The notes beneath the pieces were generated by a model that had not been told where the DNA came from, searched no databases, and saw nothing but the letters and a program-made list of their open reading frames with translations. 64,000 bases of DNA from Alnus glutinosa (taxonomy: Eukaryota > Streptophyta > Magnoliopsida > Fagales > Betulaceae), in NCBI RefSeq assembly GCF_958979055.1, contig NC_084889.1:2976001-3040000 (forward strand). Reading direction: 5' to 3'. Shown here piece by piece: positions 48,505 to 61,002 of this stretch. The position numbers were made by a program, and so were the translations under genes. Position 1 is the stretch's first letter, and every line of letters begins with the position of its first letter.

Positions 48505-49903
48505 GTTAATTGGAAAGAAAGACTGGTGTGATCGTTATGACGCACCAACCGGATTGGCTTCTTAATTGGTATGAAAATGGTGATTCTAAAAATAATGTGT
48601 CAGACCTGATATGTTACATTTTGAAAGAAAGGTGCAAGCTTCAAATTGCCGGGGACATTCATCACTACATGCGCCACTCAATTGCTGATCAATCGGATGG
48701 TTCTGTTTCTTCTGATCAGCCTGACAGAAAGCCGGTTTATGCACAACATCTACTTGTCAATGGTTGTGGCGGAGCGTATGTCCATCCCACCCATGTCTTT
48801 CGTCATTTTAGTCAATCTCATGGAGTTTCATATGAATGCAAAGCCGAATACCCTTCTATTCAAACTTCAAGCAGGGTAATTTTCCTTCCCCTTTTCCACT
48901 CTCCCGGCTATATTTTCTTTTGCCTTTTAATTTGGTTATAACATTTTGTTTTATGATTTAGTGCATGCAGCTTGCGTTAAGAAATATTTGGAACTTCCGA
49001 AAGGAGAATTGGCAGTTTGATAATGTTGGTGGCATTATATACTTCATATTGGAAGTTTCTATGTTCCCACAGGTGAATTGCTCCTCTTTCTCTCTTGAAT
49101 TGAAACAACTTAAATGGCCGGGCCTATTGATCAGTTGATTATCTTTCCCATAATTTTCGCTAGTGTGAGCTCGGCCACATCTTCCAAGTGGATTCAAGTT
49201 CGAATTTCTGGAGGAGTTTCTGTGGGACAGTGTGGAATGCTTTTATATACATGCTGGAGCACTCTTATGTGTCTCTGGGAGGTGCTCTGCTACTGCTTAC
49301 TATGGCTATTGCATTTGTTCCCTCCAAAGTTTCATGGAGGACACGGATAGTGGTCGGAATTCTCCATGTTTTTGCGCACCTGACCGCAGCTCTCATTCTT
49401 ATGCTGGTGTTGGAACTTGGTGTCGAGGCTTTTGTCCGCGATGAATTATTGGCAACTTCAGGTGGGTTTTCCTATTCTATCCCATCTGTGACAATCAAAC
49501 TAATTAAGAATATTTTCTTGTTTCGTATGGTTGGGAAGCTGACATTAGAATAAAAATTAAATGAATAAATTTATTTATTTTTACCAATCTAAACTTTTGA
49601 AATAAATTGTAATTTAGCATGATATTTTAAATTATGACTTCCACAATTCACTCTCATTTTAATTTATTATTACATGTACGTGTTGATAATCAACCGTTGT
49701 AGTTGGAACGTACGGTAGCATTTTCAAATATTTTAATCCAGAAAAATCAACCTAGATTATTTTTTGTTCAATCAGGCTATCACTCATTGTATCGGCGGTG
49801 CCAATCAGTAGAAAGCAGATACTTTCCAATTTCAAATGGCACTCGAGCTCTGGTAGAAGAATGGACATTTGGGCTTTATCTGCATTTAATGTGCCAGAGG
49901 TAA

Positions 49904-49951
<48 letters not shown>

Positions 49952-50182
49952 TTCTTTCTTATAGATCCTCCTCTTGTTGAATGTTGTTATTATTATTATT
50001 ATTATTATTTACTGAGGTACGTACATGCATTGATATGAAATTCACTTTCAGCTCATGGCTGTGACGAGGAGCAACATTAATTTGCAAGAATGGGATGGAG
50101 TCTATCTCTCGATGGGGTGCCATCATATATTATGCTTGTGTCTTCTTCTATTTTTTGGTTCTGTTTGGTTGATGAGAAACAA
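48505..50182 (+). pseudogene. Gene B exons 10-14, frameshifted and truncated by CACTA
   Basis: Exon 10 (48505-48875) carries MTHQPDWLLNWYENGD, IAGDIHHYMRHS and LLVNGCGGAYVHPTH, but its first bases are five nt out of register with gene A, giving a frameshift. Exon 11 (48971-49072) and exon 12 (49164-49461, normal GT donor) match gene A in length. Exon 13 (49776-49899) lacks 25 nt present in gene A, another frameshift. Exon 14 starts at 50052 with LMAVTRSNIN, shifts frame by 4 nt, and stops at the CACTA end at 50183. An AT microsatellite lies at 49907-49948 in intron 13. Confidence 0.87.
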
Positions 50183-50209
50183 CACTACAAAAATCAGTGT
50201 AATTTGTCA

Positions 50210-50420
50210 CGTGCAGTTTGACACGTGTACAGTGTCGTACACGTGTCAAACAGTTTGACACGTTCATTTTGACACGCGTGAGACGCGTGTCAAATGTGCA
50301 AGTCATTAATTGCACAATTTGACACGTGTATTGGAATACACGTGTCAAATTTGACACGTGTATTCCAATACACATGTCAAAAAGGTTTGACACGTGTATA
50401 TCAATACACGTGTCAAATAG
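50210..50420. repeat. CACTA subterminal repeats, eleven copies in head-to-head pairs
   Basis: The 13-base motif TTTGACACGTGTA and close variants occur six times forward and five times inverted, mostly as face-to-face pairs separated by a few bases. Such subterminal arrays bind the element's TnpA protein in En/Spm elements. The core CACGTG is also a G-box, so plant bZIP/bHLH proteins could bind here. Confidence 0.85.
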
Positions 50421-50847
50421 ATTTTTTTTTTTTTAAAAATCCAAATCGAATTTTTTAGTTAAATAAAATTAATTAAAAATACAATTAAATAATTAAAAAA
50501 AAAATTTATTTAAATAAAAAACTCAATTTGAATTTTTTTTTTTTAAAATTTAATTTTGTTATTGTTTTTTAAAATTTATTTGGGTTAATTAATTTTTTTT
50601 TTTTTTCAAGTTTTATAATTTCCGACCACAAATAACGCAATATTTATTTTACCCAAAAATAGCACATAACGTATTCGTTAACAAGCAAATATTTACGAAC
50701 AAAAAATAATTACACAAAATATCTACAAATCTGAAGGGCGTCCCTGCGAATCACGAGGTACCGTCCCAGGCGTGTTCTCGCCAATCGGCGATTGCTGGGC
50801 AATGAATGGTGTAGCGAGCGAAGGTGTAGCGACAGTGGAGTGCTAGC

Positions 50848-52889
50848 TCAGCTGTCGTCCAACAGGCGACAACGTACCAACCGTTGTCGAATTACCTGCA
50901 AATAATATAGACAATTAAAGTATATAATATTACTTGCAAAATTAAAGGGGTAATGAAAACAAATTGAAATTAATTTTGTCCTATACACAATATAAATCAT
51001 ACATGCAGATGCACTACTAACAGACGACGTACTACCTACGTGTGCAGGTGAAGACTGAGTATCAAGACATGGTGCTGATACTCCCATGGAGGACATGAAG
51101 ACCTCAAACTGTCGCATGCGCTGCTCCATGGCGTCGAACTGTTGCACGCGCTGCTCCAACCGGTCATTCCTCACTCGCTCAGCCTGTAGCTCCGCTTGGA
51201 TCTCTTCCATCTTCCGAGCGTGTTCGGCCCAATCCCGAGACGTGCCCTGAGATGGTCCCCCCTGTGACCGAGGCCTATATGAGAAACATGTCCCCCGAAC
51301 AGGTGTGACGTTCGGCCCAACCTGCCAAACCTTCCCTGCATACTCAGGCCTCCCAACCACATGTTCGTAAGTGTCGTTCGGTGCCCAACGCACCGTGTCT
51401 GCGGAGACGCTTTGCGTGGCGGCTGGATCACTAGATAAACTCTGCGTCATCCTCTCCTGTACGTTGTCAACATGAAAAACTCATATATTGAATAATGACA
51501 TATCACACATAATTTAAAAATATTAGTAAATTAAATCAGTAGCATACGCATAGGACCCTGTACGTTCGTTCACGTAAGTGCCGTCCTTCCTTGTGTGGGT
51601 TTTCACGAATGACACGGCGCGAGTGGGGGGCGTGCCAGATGTACATGTCTGTCGTCATGCAGGTGACATATATAACAAACAGATAGCGATAAAAATAGTA
51701 TAAAGAAAAAGAAAAACAATTAGCAACAAATATTAAAAACATAAACATATATTTTTTCATACCTCCTCGTGATTAAATCTGGCATAACTTTTAGATCCCG
51801 TACAATGGGGAAGGTCATTCTGCTCCCGCAGCCTCTTCATCCGTTCAGAGGTTGCCTACGCATTGAACATGAAAATAAAAATGTAAGCATTGACACACTT
51901 AAATTAAAACTAAAATTAAATGAACTGTTATTAAAAAACCACAACATTTTTTTGGCCTACATACCATTTTATGCTCAGTGCACCAGTCTCTCAGCAGGAA
52001 CTCTACATCTGCTGCGTCATACTTTGCAAAAAAATTGTCCGGCATTCTCGCACGGATACTCTCGGGCGTGTCACCGTCTCCAATACATAGTTTGGTTTTG
52101 AACCTCGACTTCCACGAGCGGTGCTTTCGGCCAATATCATTCCACGCCTCCTGTTGTGCCCTGCGCGCGTCTACTGATACAGGTAGATAGAACTCCTCCT
52201 GCACATTCAATCAAAGCATTATAGGTTTAAAAACTTCAAGAAAAACATTAATCTCAAGTTTAATTCAAATAAATAATTAAATTATATTCATAAACATACC
52301 ATTAGCGCGTCCCACATTGCCTGCTTAATCTGCTTATTTACCCTCGCCCATTCGTCCCGCATGTGTATGTAGGACCCACTCCTGATCAGCTTGCCCTCAG
52401 CCCGCCGAAAACGATTGCAGGCTCGTCCTACAGGTTGTATAGCAGCATTGTACTGCAATACAACCTTCTTCCCCCTCGGGAGCACCCAGTTTCTCTCTGG
52501 GTCTTTAATCACCTCATAATATATGGTTCCGTTTGGGTTGTACCCTAATGAAAAAAATATTCAACATTTAATTGGTTCACACTAAAAAACATATATATAT
52601 AAACAAATTGTAATCAAATAGTTATTTTTTTCCAAACAAAAAAAAAAAATTTTGGTAACATAATATGAGTTTTAAGGATGTCTAAATATGTACTTACCCA
52701 TCAACCGAATCTGCTCAATCCCTATGTGCTGGGTCGCTGGATCGCCTGCAACCTCCTCGCCAACCCCTTCGGCTGGTGGAGGCTGCTGATCATCATCTGA
52801 ATCCATATCCTGGGGGCTACCGGGGGCCAACTGATCGGTACCCAACATCGCAACGTCCTCCTCATGGGTACTCTGGCTCCCCCCCACAT
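50848..52889 (-). CDS. CACTA accessory protein (plant transposase Ptta/En/Spm type), multi-exon
   Basis: Approximate minus-strand exons: 52889-52698 (acidic, [15 protein letters not shown]), ~52546-52302 ([19 protein letters not shown]), ~52200-51964 ([20 protein letters not shown], then [21 protein letters not shown]), ~51857-51763, ~51660-51548, ~51462-51005 ([20 protein letters not shown]) and a short C-terminal piece at ~50895-50848. The pattern matches the Transposase_24 / Ptta-En-Spm family. These are DNA-binding partner proteins of CACTA elements, not the catalytic subunit. A heptad-like stretch ([20 protein letters not shown]) suggests a coiled coil. Frames look open and GT-AG borders are plausible at each join. 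No DDE transposase partner is in the window. Confidence 0.72.
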
Positions 52890-53116
52890 CTTGCAAGAAG
52901 AAAATTAAACTATATAGTTTAATATGGGTTATGTGGATCACCTATATCTAAGCCGGCGTTTAAGTGAGTTGATGTGGGGATTGACCCATTTATTAAACGA
53001 GTTAATTTGGGCCAATCCAGATGGACCTAAACCCATGCATGTTAAATTTCTATTAAATTTATGAATCGTGTCAAAAATTAAGATAAATAACATTTCTATT
53101 GTTTTCTGCTTACCAT

Positions 53117-53383
53117 TGGAGTTAAGTGAAGCAACTGTTTTAGTATTTATGAACTGAGACTGTTGAACTAAAATTTCCATGTGTGTAATTGCTGCCCCAT
53201 GTGGACACGTAGATCCCAGATGAGTGGACACGGGATCCTGAATGTGAGGAAGAGCAACCAGAAGAGAACAAGTTGAGCCACGAGAGAAAGTTTCCAAGCA
53301 AATGGAGGGTAGCCACGCCGTATCAGGAACCTTTAGACACTGTCAGGATTATTGACCAATTCGTTATTGGACAAAAAGATTAA
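53117..53383 (+). pseudogene. Last exon of gene B (or a further paralogue)
   Basis: After an acceptor (gacacgtag), 53213-53383 encodes IPDEWTRDPECEEEQPEENK, then LSHERKFPSKWRVATPY, then DTVRIIDQFVIGQKD and TAA. It aligns with the gene A C-terminus (LSHRREAPSKW, HTVRIIDQFVV) but is clearly more diverged than A'. It is in the orientation of gene B. The second half of exon 14, which should precede it, is absent, evidently lost with the CACTA insertion. Confidence 0.8.
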
Positions 53384-53446
53384 AGATAGGCCTGAATCTG
53401 ATAGCAGCACCAGCAAAATACTGCTACCATTTCCTGCTAACGGTTG

Positions 53447-53663
53447 GAAATTAAATGAAGCAACTGTTTTAGCATTTCTGAACTGAGAAGGTTGAACTAA
53501 AATTTCCATGTCATGTGTGTAATTGCTGCCCCATGTTGAAACGTAGATCCCAGAAGAGTGGACACTGGATCCTGAATGTGATCAGAAAGAGCAACCAGAA
53601 GAGAACAAGTTGAGCCACGAGAGAAAGTTTCCGAGCAAATGGAGGGCAGCCACTCCATATTAG
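53447..53663 (+). pseudogene. Tandem second copy of the same last exon, with nonsense codon
   Basis: The preceding unit is repeated 334 bp downstream: shared tgaagcaactgttttag, aaaatttccatgt and the acceptor acgtag. The exon copy starts at 53547 and reads IPEEWTLDPECDQKEQPEEN, then KLSHERKFPSKWRAATPY, then TAG at 53661-53663 where the first copy has CAG. Similarity ends soon after. Confidence 0.8.
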
Positions 53664-55210
53664 GACAGAGTTTTTTCCAAGCAAAGGGGTGTAAAATGCA
53701 TTATATGGACAGATAATACCCTTATTCCCTATCCCCAATTTGCGGAGGGCAATTTTAGTTGCAATATTCTTTCATAGCTACACACGGGCATGCATATTGT
53801 TTTTTTGTACTAACTGCACGTGACATCCTCTTTGCATTTTGGGTTCCTTTTTTTTTTTAGCCTTTTTTTATTTTTTATAAGCTTTTTGGATGGGCTTCCA
53901 ATTTTTGAACTAAATACGCTTGTAAAATTGAAACTAATTAAATGCACTTGTAAATTATAATATGAAAATACAAATTGAATTTTTAACATTGGGAAATAAA
54001 AGTAAATTGAAAAAAAAAATAAATTAAAAAAAAAACTACCAAAATACAATTGACTTGAATTGAATTATATCCTCTAGAAAAAAAAAATCCAAATAGATTG
54101 ATTTCAATTGCGTTGAAATAATGTTCATAGCTGGATAGCGGACACACAATGTCAATTTAGTATTTTAGTAACATTTCAAACCATCAAATAGGGTCGTTTT
54201 GGGATTAAATTCTAAAGCAACTTTTTAAAAGACAAAACTAATTTTATATATATGGGTAAGTGGAGGTGGCCTACTCATATTCCGTTGTAGGATAGTGGAT
54301 ATGGTATCCACCCACCAGAATTAAGACTATATGTAGTTTGTATACGTATAAGACTATACATATATATATATGAGAAATACATCATTTTAATAAAAGATTT
54401 GGTACTCTTAATATTTTTCTATGTCTATATATATATAAGCTGAAGCCCCAATGCTAAAATTTTGACACGTGACATGAACCATACTATTTCAACATTATCA
54501 CCGTATTCCTACGCACCAAAAAAATCAAAACCACAGTACTTATGAGTGCTTATTGTCATAAAAGAACACAAAAACATAGTATATAATGTAAGATAACTAA
54601 CACAATAAAAGGGTGACTCTGGAAGCAAAAAGAGAGTTAGCAATCAAGATTCTAAAGGTGTTCATTCCATTAACAAGAAACGTTAGTGATAAGTTTAGAT
54701 GCTTAAATGCTTAAGATCTAAAATGATATCTCAACCATTTCCTAAGCAAAGCCGAACAAAGCACTGAAAAAGGGAAACATTAATCGATACCAAAGCTAAC
54801 CATCATGTTCAGACCCACCAAAAAGTGCAAGTAGAATCTATTCGCCTTTTGTTTCCTTGTAATGCAGCAAAGAATGCTAAAATTCATAAACTAGGCTCTT
54901 ACGAGTAGCCAAGAATTTCACAGGTAGCAGCTGCTAAATAACAGAAAATGACCCATGCTTTGTGGAACCAATTAGAATCCAGTGCAAGCTAGCATGAAAC
55001 CAGTGCGTTTGTACCCTGTGTGTTCATGCACACTGCGAGCACCATATACATTTTCAATGAACCCGATCAAGAACAAAACCAGATCAAATGTGTTATGGGT
55101 TCAGCTAAAAACTTAATACCCAAATCATTTACCATGAAAAAACAAACCCACAAGCTGAAGGCGGGAAAAAGCCCACCTGGGTTTTGCGTCACCCGTTTGC
55201 GTCTGGGTTT
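53664..55210. other. Intergenic DNA, no gene recognised
   Basis: AT-rich with poly(A)/poly(T) runs near 53850 and 54010. Nothing with a domain was found. The last ~200 bp (55070-55210) are less AT-rich and may be a promoter or leader remnant. Confidence 0.45.
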
Positions 55211-55213
55211 GAA

Positions 55214-55335
55214 GTGCCAAACAGTAGTTCGGCTATGGAGAGAGAGATCAGGCGATGGAGAGAGAGATCTGGCTATGGAGAGAGAGATCTGGCGATGGAG
55301 AGAGAGAGAGATCCGGCCATGAAGAGAGAGACCCG

Positions 55336-55380
<45 letters not shown>
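55214..55380. repeat. GA-rich minisatellite next to Copia-3
   Basis: About seven imperfect units built on ggctatggagagagagatct (20 bp), then a pure GA run of about 40 bp ending at the Copia-3 insertion point. GA-rich sequence resumes after the element at 60755. Confidence 0.9.
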
Positions 55381-58300
55381 TGTTAAGGAAGGTCATGCAG
55401 AGGAAGAAGATTACTGCAATACAGGGGAGGAAGATTACAGCAAGAGAGAAAAGTTGAGTAACGGCTAGTCATTGTGTGGTCTGCTACTACTAGTTCTGAG
55501 ACAACCTTGTGACATGCCAAATCACAATCATTTTCCAAGGCAAACAACAGCTACGACTAGAGGCTACTGCCACCTGCATTTCCAGGATTCAAGGATCCTT
55601 GTTTTCTGCATTGATCTCTCTGCCTCTTACATTTAATCAACATAGTTTTCTGTTATGTAATCTGCATAGGATCATGGTCTGATTTTATTTATTCTTGACA
55701 CTTAGTTTTAGACTTTTGTTTGTATTCAACTCATTGAGCTTAACAGTGTAACTCTTGAGGATTATAAATAAAAACAAAATCTCTGACTTTGGTAAGCAAC
55801 CAAGCAAAGTTCCTTTAATCCTTTTCATGGTATCAGAGCCATCCTAAGCAAACGCTCATTCCATGGCAACCTCCAGCACTTCCAATTCCAACTCCTCAAC
55901 CCGTACCACCAACACTACCACACCACCAGTTGAAAATCCACCGACCTTCTCCATCCTGCCTAATCTCTCTCAGCTCTTCAAACTGGAAGGCCCCAACTAC
56001 CTAGCTTGGGTGTCACAATTCCAGCCTATCCTTAGAGGAAATGACCTCCAAGGACTTGTGGATGGCACTGATTGCTGTCCACCACAGTACATCAATAGTG
56101 ATGGTAACAACCAAACTCCAAATCTTGCCTATGCTACATGGCAGAGAAAGGATCAACTCCTTCTAAGCTGGATAATCAGCTCACTTGCTCCATCAATTGT
56201 GTCCTCAATGTATGGAGTCAACTATTCTTTTCAAGCATGGACAACTCTTGCGTCCAAGTATGCCTCTCAAACTAAGTCTCGGATCTCTCACCTCAAAAGG
56301 CAGCTACAAACTCTGCAGCAAGGTAGCAAAACATGTACTGAATTTCTCAACTTGGCCAAACAGTTGGCTGATCAACTGTCGGCTGCAGGAAAGGCTATAG
56401 AGGACGATGACCTCATCTCTTATGTGATAGGAGGTCTTAATCCTTCCTTCAATACCTTTGTGACTGTTCACTCATTTGCCACACAAAACCAGGAAATGAG
56501 TTTTGCTGACTTTCAGTCAGAACTACTCAATCATGAGATGCTGATGGAAAATCAACAACAACAATCTGCAGAAACTGGAAACTTTGCTTTTCAAGCCAAC
56601 AAAACAGGTCAGTCAAATCTACTTAATCAAACCTCTGCTGCCTTTAGAAGACCTCGCTATCCTCCAAGACCCAACTCTCGGTTTCCACCAAGAAACAACA
56701 CAGCCTATCCACCTTTTGCACCAAGAAACAACTTAACTCATCAGACTTTCCCTCATCGAAACAATGCTATCATTCCCACCAGACACCACACTGCCCAAAA
56801 CCAACGATTTCCACTAATGAACCAAGATGTTGACCAACCACCAGCCAACCAAGGTGTGAATCCACCTCAGGTTAACACACGACTTGTCTGCCAGATATGT
56901 GGAAAGAATAATCATACAGCACTTGACTGTTACCACCGAATGGATTATTCTTTCCAAGGAAGACATCCACCTAGTGATCTAGCAGCCATGGTTGCTCATT
57001 TGAATGAAGATTTTGGAGCTCAAACGTGGCTGGCCGATTCAGGAGCCAATGTTCACATAACAGCCGATGCAGCCAACTTACATGAGCCTAGACCATTTGA
57101 AGGAGCAGACATGGTAGGAGTGGGTAATGGAGCAGGTTTGCAAATCAAAAATCTTGGATCTTCTGTAGTTCACTCTCATTTTCCTAAACATCCTCACCTC
57201 TTTCTCAAAGATATCTTACATTGTCCTGACGCCTCAGCTAACCTCCTTTCCATTAACAAATTCTGCATAGATAACAGTTGCTGGTTTGCTTTAACTGGTT
57301 CTCATTTCATTGTGAAGGATAACTTAACGGGACAGGTGCTGCTCTAGGGACCTAGTGTAAATGGACTCTATCCTATTCCCTTGCATCCAAAGCATCTAAA
57401 TAACTTGAAGGGATTTGCTGCCTATATTGGAGTTAAAACCAATGACTTGGTTTGGCACCAAAGGCTAGGGCATCCTTCTCTCTCAACTATCCAACATCTT
57501 TTGAAGAACCAAAAGCTTCTTTTGTCTGGTTCCTTAGACAAGACTAGGGTGTGTGAGTCTTGTCAGCTTGGTAAATCCAAGCAACTTCCTTTTGTTGAGT
57601 CAACAAGATGCACTTTTGTTCCACTAGAACTTGTCCATTCAGATGTGTGGACTTCACCTATTCCATCTCTAAGTGGATGCAAGTATTATGTAATCTTTGT
57701 TGATGACTACAGCCGGTTCACCTGGCTTTATCCTATTCTAAATAAATCTGAAGTTTATCAATGTTTTGTCAAGTTTAAGTTACTTGTTGAAAATCAGTTT
57801 GGCACCAAACAATTCCAATCAAACAATGGTGGAGAGTATACCTCAATCCAATTTAAGCAATATCTATCTCAAAATGGAATCTTTCATAGGCTAACATGTC
57901 CACATACCTCTCAGCAAAATGGCATAGCTGAGAGGAAGCATAGGCACATTTTAGAAGTTGGTCTCACACTCCTTGCACAATCGGGTCTCTCTTCCAAATT
58001 CTGGGTAGAATCCTTTCTCACAGCTACATATCTTATTAATCGACTCCCCACACCTGTTTTACAACAAGAATCACCATTTTCCAAGTTGATGAAGAAAGAT
58101 CCTGATTACACTCTCCTAAGAGCTTTTAGGTGCCTATGCTATCCTCTTCTTCGACCTTATGCCAGTCACAAACTCTCATTTCGTAGCAAGCCATGCATCT
58201 TTATTGGATATGGTGGAAATCAAAAAGGATATAGATGCTTTGATCCCTCAACTCACAAGGTTATACTCTCTCGAAGTGTTATCTTTGATGAAACACAATT

Positions 58301-60754
58301 TCCAGCCAAAAACAAGTCCATCTCACAAGGTTCCTGCAAGGTGACAACAGCTACCAATGATCCTTTGGTCCTCTTGCCTAACCCTCAACCCAGCAACTTT
58401 GCTCCTATCCCAAGACCAACCATCACTGACTCTACAACACAGCACTCCCTCTCCACTTCTGGTCCTGAAAATGTTGAAAATAATCACTCACCACAACAGA
58501 ATCCAGAAATTCACCCATTTGATTTACCATCTCAGCAAATTGCTACATCCACTGAATCTTATGACTCCACTGATCCAATAGACACAAGCATCACTCCTAC
58601 CCAATCAAGCCCCCAAGTGTCATCTACTCAACAAGCACCTTCACCTAACAACAGAATCATCACCAGATCTCAAACCGGCAACTTGAAACCAAAGGAATTT
58701 CCTGGTTTCAAACTTTTTCATACCATCAAGTATCCTCTTTCAGCCCTCCACATCAAGACATTACCCCAAGAACCATCTACCTTTAAACAAGCTTCTTCAA
58801 AACCGGAATGGATTGAAGCAATGCATCATGAATATAAAGCTCTCATCTCCAACCAAACTTGGACACTTTGTCCACGACCCTCTCACCATAATGTAGTAAG
58901 GAACAAATGGGTATACAAGATCAAGCAAAAACCGGATGGGAGTGTGGACAGGTACAAGGCTAGATTAGTTGCAAAGGGATATGATCAATTGGGTGGTGTG
59001 GACTTTTATGAGACTTTTAGTCCTGTTGTCAAAACAGCAACTATTCGGCTACTTCTGGCCCTTGCAGTTCAATTTGATTGGCAAATTAAGCAGCTGGATG
59101 TGTCAAATGCATTCCTCCATGGGGTGCTTGATGAGGAGGTCTACATGGAACAACTTCAAGGCTTCATTCATCCTTCATTTCCTCACTATGTTTGCAGGCT
59201 ACACAAGTCTATCTATGGACTAAAGCAGGTACCAAGGGCATGGTTTACACGGTTGTCACAGGCTTTGCTCAATCTTGGCTTCAATGGATCACAAGTTGAT
59301 TCCTCTCTTTTCTTGTATCATGATGATTCTGTCCATATTTTTCTGTTAGTATATGTTGATGACATTATACTAACTGGAAATCATGAAGAGACTATGAATG
59401 TTTTGATTGCCAAGTTGAAAGTAGACTTTGCCATGAAGGATCTTGGGCCTCTTGGGTACTTCTTGGGCATTCAAGCCATTCGAGACACCAATGGATAACA
59501 TCTTAGGCAAACCAAATATATTATTGACCTCCTCAATCGTACCCACATGGCAGAATCAAAACCTTATCGAGCCCCTTGTACTGCTGGATCCAAAATGTCA
59601 AAGTATGATGGTGAAGTTCTTCCGGATCCAACTGAGTATAGAACCATTGTAGGTGCCCTTCAGTATGTCACACTCACTAGACCAGATATTGCCTATTCAG
59701 TTAACCAACTGTGCCAACATATGCATGTTCCTACTTATGTCCACTTTACAGCAGCTAAAAGAGTCCTGCGCTACCTCAAGGGAACTCTCACATCTGGTCT
59801 ACACTATTGCAAAGGGCCAATTCATCTCAATGCCTATTGTGATGCTGACTGGGCAGGAAATCCAGATGATAGAAGATCAACCACAGGGTATGGAGTCTTT
59901 CTAGGTCCTAATTTAATCTCATGGTCTGCCAAGAAACAACACATAGTCTCAAGATCCAGTACAGAAGCTGAGTATAGGTCCCTCTCACTCACAGCTTCCT
60001 AACTGTTCTGGCTTCGAATGCTAATGAAAGAACTCCACATTGCCTTGCCATGCCCTCCTACTATCTGGTGTGACAACTCAGGAGCATTGGCCTTGGCGTC
60101 CAATCCAGTATTTCATGCTCGAACGAAACACATTGAGGTTGATATTTACTTCATCCGAGAAAAGGTAACTAACCGAGACATTCAACTGCGCTATTTGTCT
60201 ACCATTGAACAAGTTGCAGACATTTTTACTAAAGGACATACTGCTGATCGGTTTTGTTACCTTCGGGACAAACTAAGGGTTGTACCTCCCCTCAGTTTGA
60301 GGGGGGGTGTTAAGGAAGGTCATGCAGAGGAAGAAGATTACTGCAATACAGGGGAGGAAGATTACAGCAAGAGAGAAAAGTTGAGTAACGGCTAGTCATT
60401 GTGTGGTCTGCTACTACTAGTTCTGAGACAACCTTGTGACATGCCAAATCACAATCATTTTCCAAGGCAAACAACAGCTACGACTAGAGGCTACTGCCAC
60501 CTGCATTTCCAAGATTCAAGGATCCTTGTTTTCTGCATTGATCTCTCTGCCTCTTACATTTAATCAACATAGTTTTCTGTTATGTAATCTGCATAGGATC
60601 ATGGTCTGATTTTATTTATTCTTGACACTTAGTTTTAGACTTTTGTTTGTATTCAGCTCATTGAGCTTAACAGTGTAACTCTTGAGGATTATAAATAAGA
60701 ACAAAATCTCTGACTTTGGTAAGCAACCAAGCAGAGTTCCTTTAATCCTTTTCA
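55381..60754 (+). mobile_element. Copia-3: young, nearly intact Ty1/copia retrotransposon
   Basis: 5' LTR 55381-55827 and 3' LTR 60308-60754, both 447 bp and differing at four positions by my line-by-line comparison (0.9%). The ends are TGTTAAGG and CCTTTTCA. The target duplication is GAGTG/GAGAG (one mismatch, in a GA repeat). The primer site TGGTATCAGAGCC is at 55828-55840, and the purine tract gaggggggg is just before the 3' LTR. It is the least decayed element in the window and was inserted recently. Confidence 0.97.
55863..60395 (+). pseudogene. Copia-3 gag-pol polyprotein, one frame with three stop codons
   Basis: A single frame of 1511 codons without frameshift, interrupted by TAG at 57345, TAA at 59496 and TAA at 60000. 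Gag (~residues 1-340) begins MATSSTSNSNSS. The zinc knuckle is CQICGKNNHTALDC, the protease LADSGANVHI, and the pre-integrase motif WHQRLGHPSL. The integrase has SDVW and FVDDYSRFTW, but the second catalytic Asp region reads QSNNGGEY instead of QSDNGGEY. The reverse transcriptase is intact around LLVYVDDIILTG, and RNase H has DADWAGNPDDRRSTTGYG and STEAEYRSL. The frame runs past the purine tract and ends inside the 3' LTR. The three stops and the D-to-N change make it inactive unless read through. Confidence 0.93.
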
Positions 60755-61002
60755 GAGAGGTCTCTTGGTCGGCGATGGGCGGCTGCTCTCCGGGCGGCTT
60801 TGGCGGTAGGGGTTGGGCGGAGGATTTTGGAAGAGAGAGATTTTGAAAATTTTGGAGAAAAAAAGTGGGAAAAGTGGAGGGGAGTTAGGACTGTGTGTTT
60901 TAGAAGTTGAACTGATTTTTTTTTTTCAAAGGAAGTGCCACGTGGGCACCAAAGTCGGACGATAGTGGGATGAGAGTGAGCCGGATAGACGAACTCTATC
61001 TA
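60755..61002. other. Spacer between Copia-3 and the duplicated segment
   Basis: G-rich and A-rich non-coding sequence continuing the GA-rich region that Copia-3 split. No gene recognised. Confidence 0.5.

Larger units (their letters stand above)
50183..53000 (-). mobile_element. CACTA (En/Spm) element fragment inserted in gene B exon 14
   Basis: The left terminus reads CACTACAAAAATCAG, with CAA just outside (50180-50182) as a possible 3-bp target copy. It is followed by subterminal repeats and, on the minus strand, a TnpA-type gene (50848-52889). The catalytic DDE transposase gene and the second CACTA terminus are not visible before gene B-like sequence resumes near 53117. The right end given is approximate; the element is truncated. 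Confidence 0.8.

Noticed and set aside
53790..53830. Possible right terminus of the CACTA element (ttttttgtacta)
   Set aside because: It does not match the inverse of CACTACAAAAA and lies beyond gene B-like exon copies.
55067..55396. 109-aa minus-strand ORF rich in Ser-Leu
   Set aside because: Produced by the GA minisatellite read on the reverse strand.
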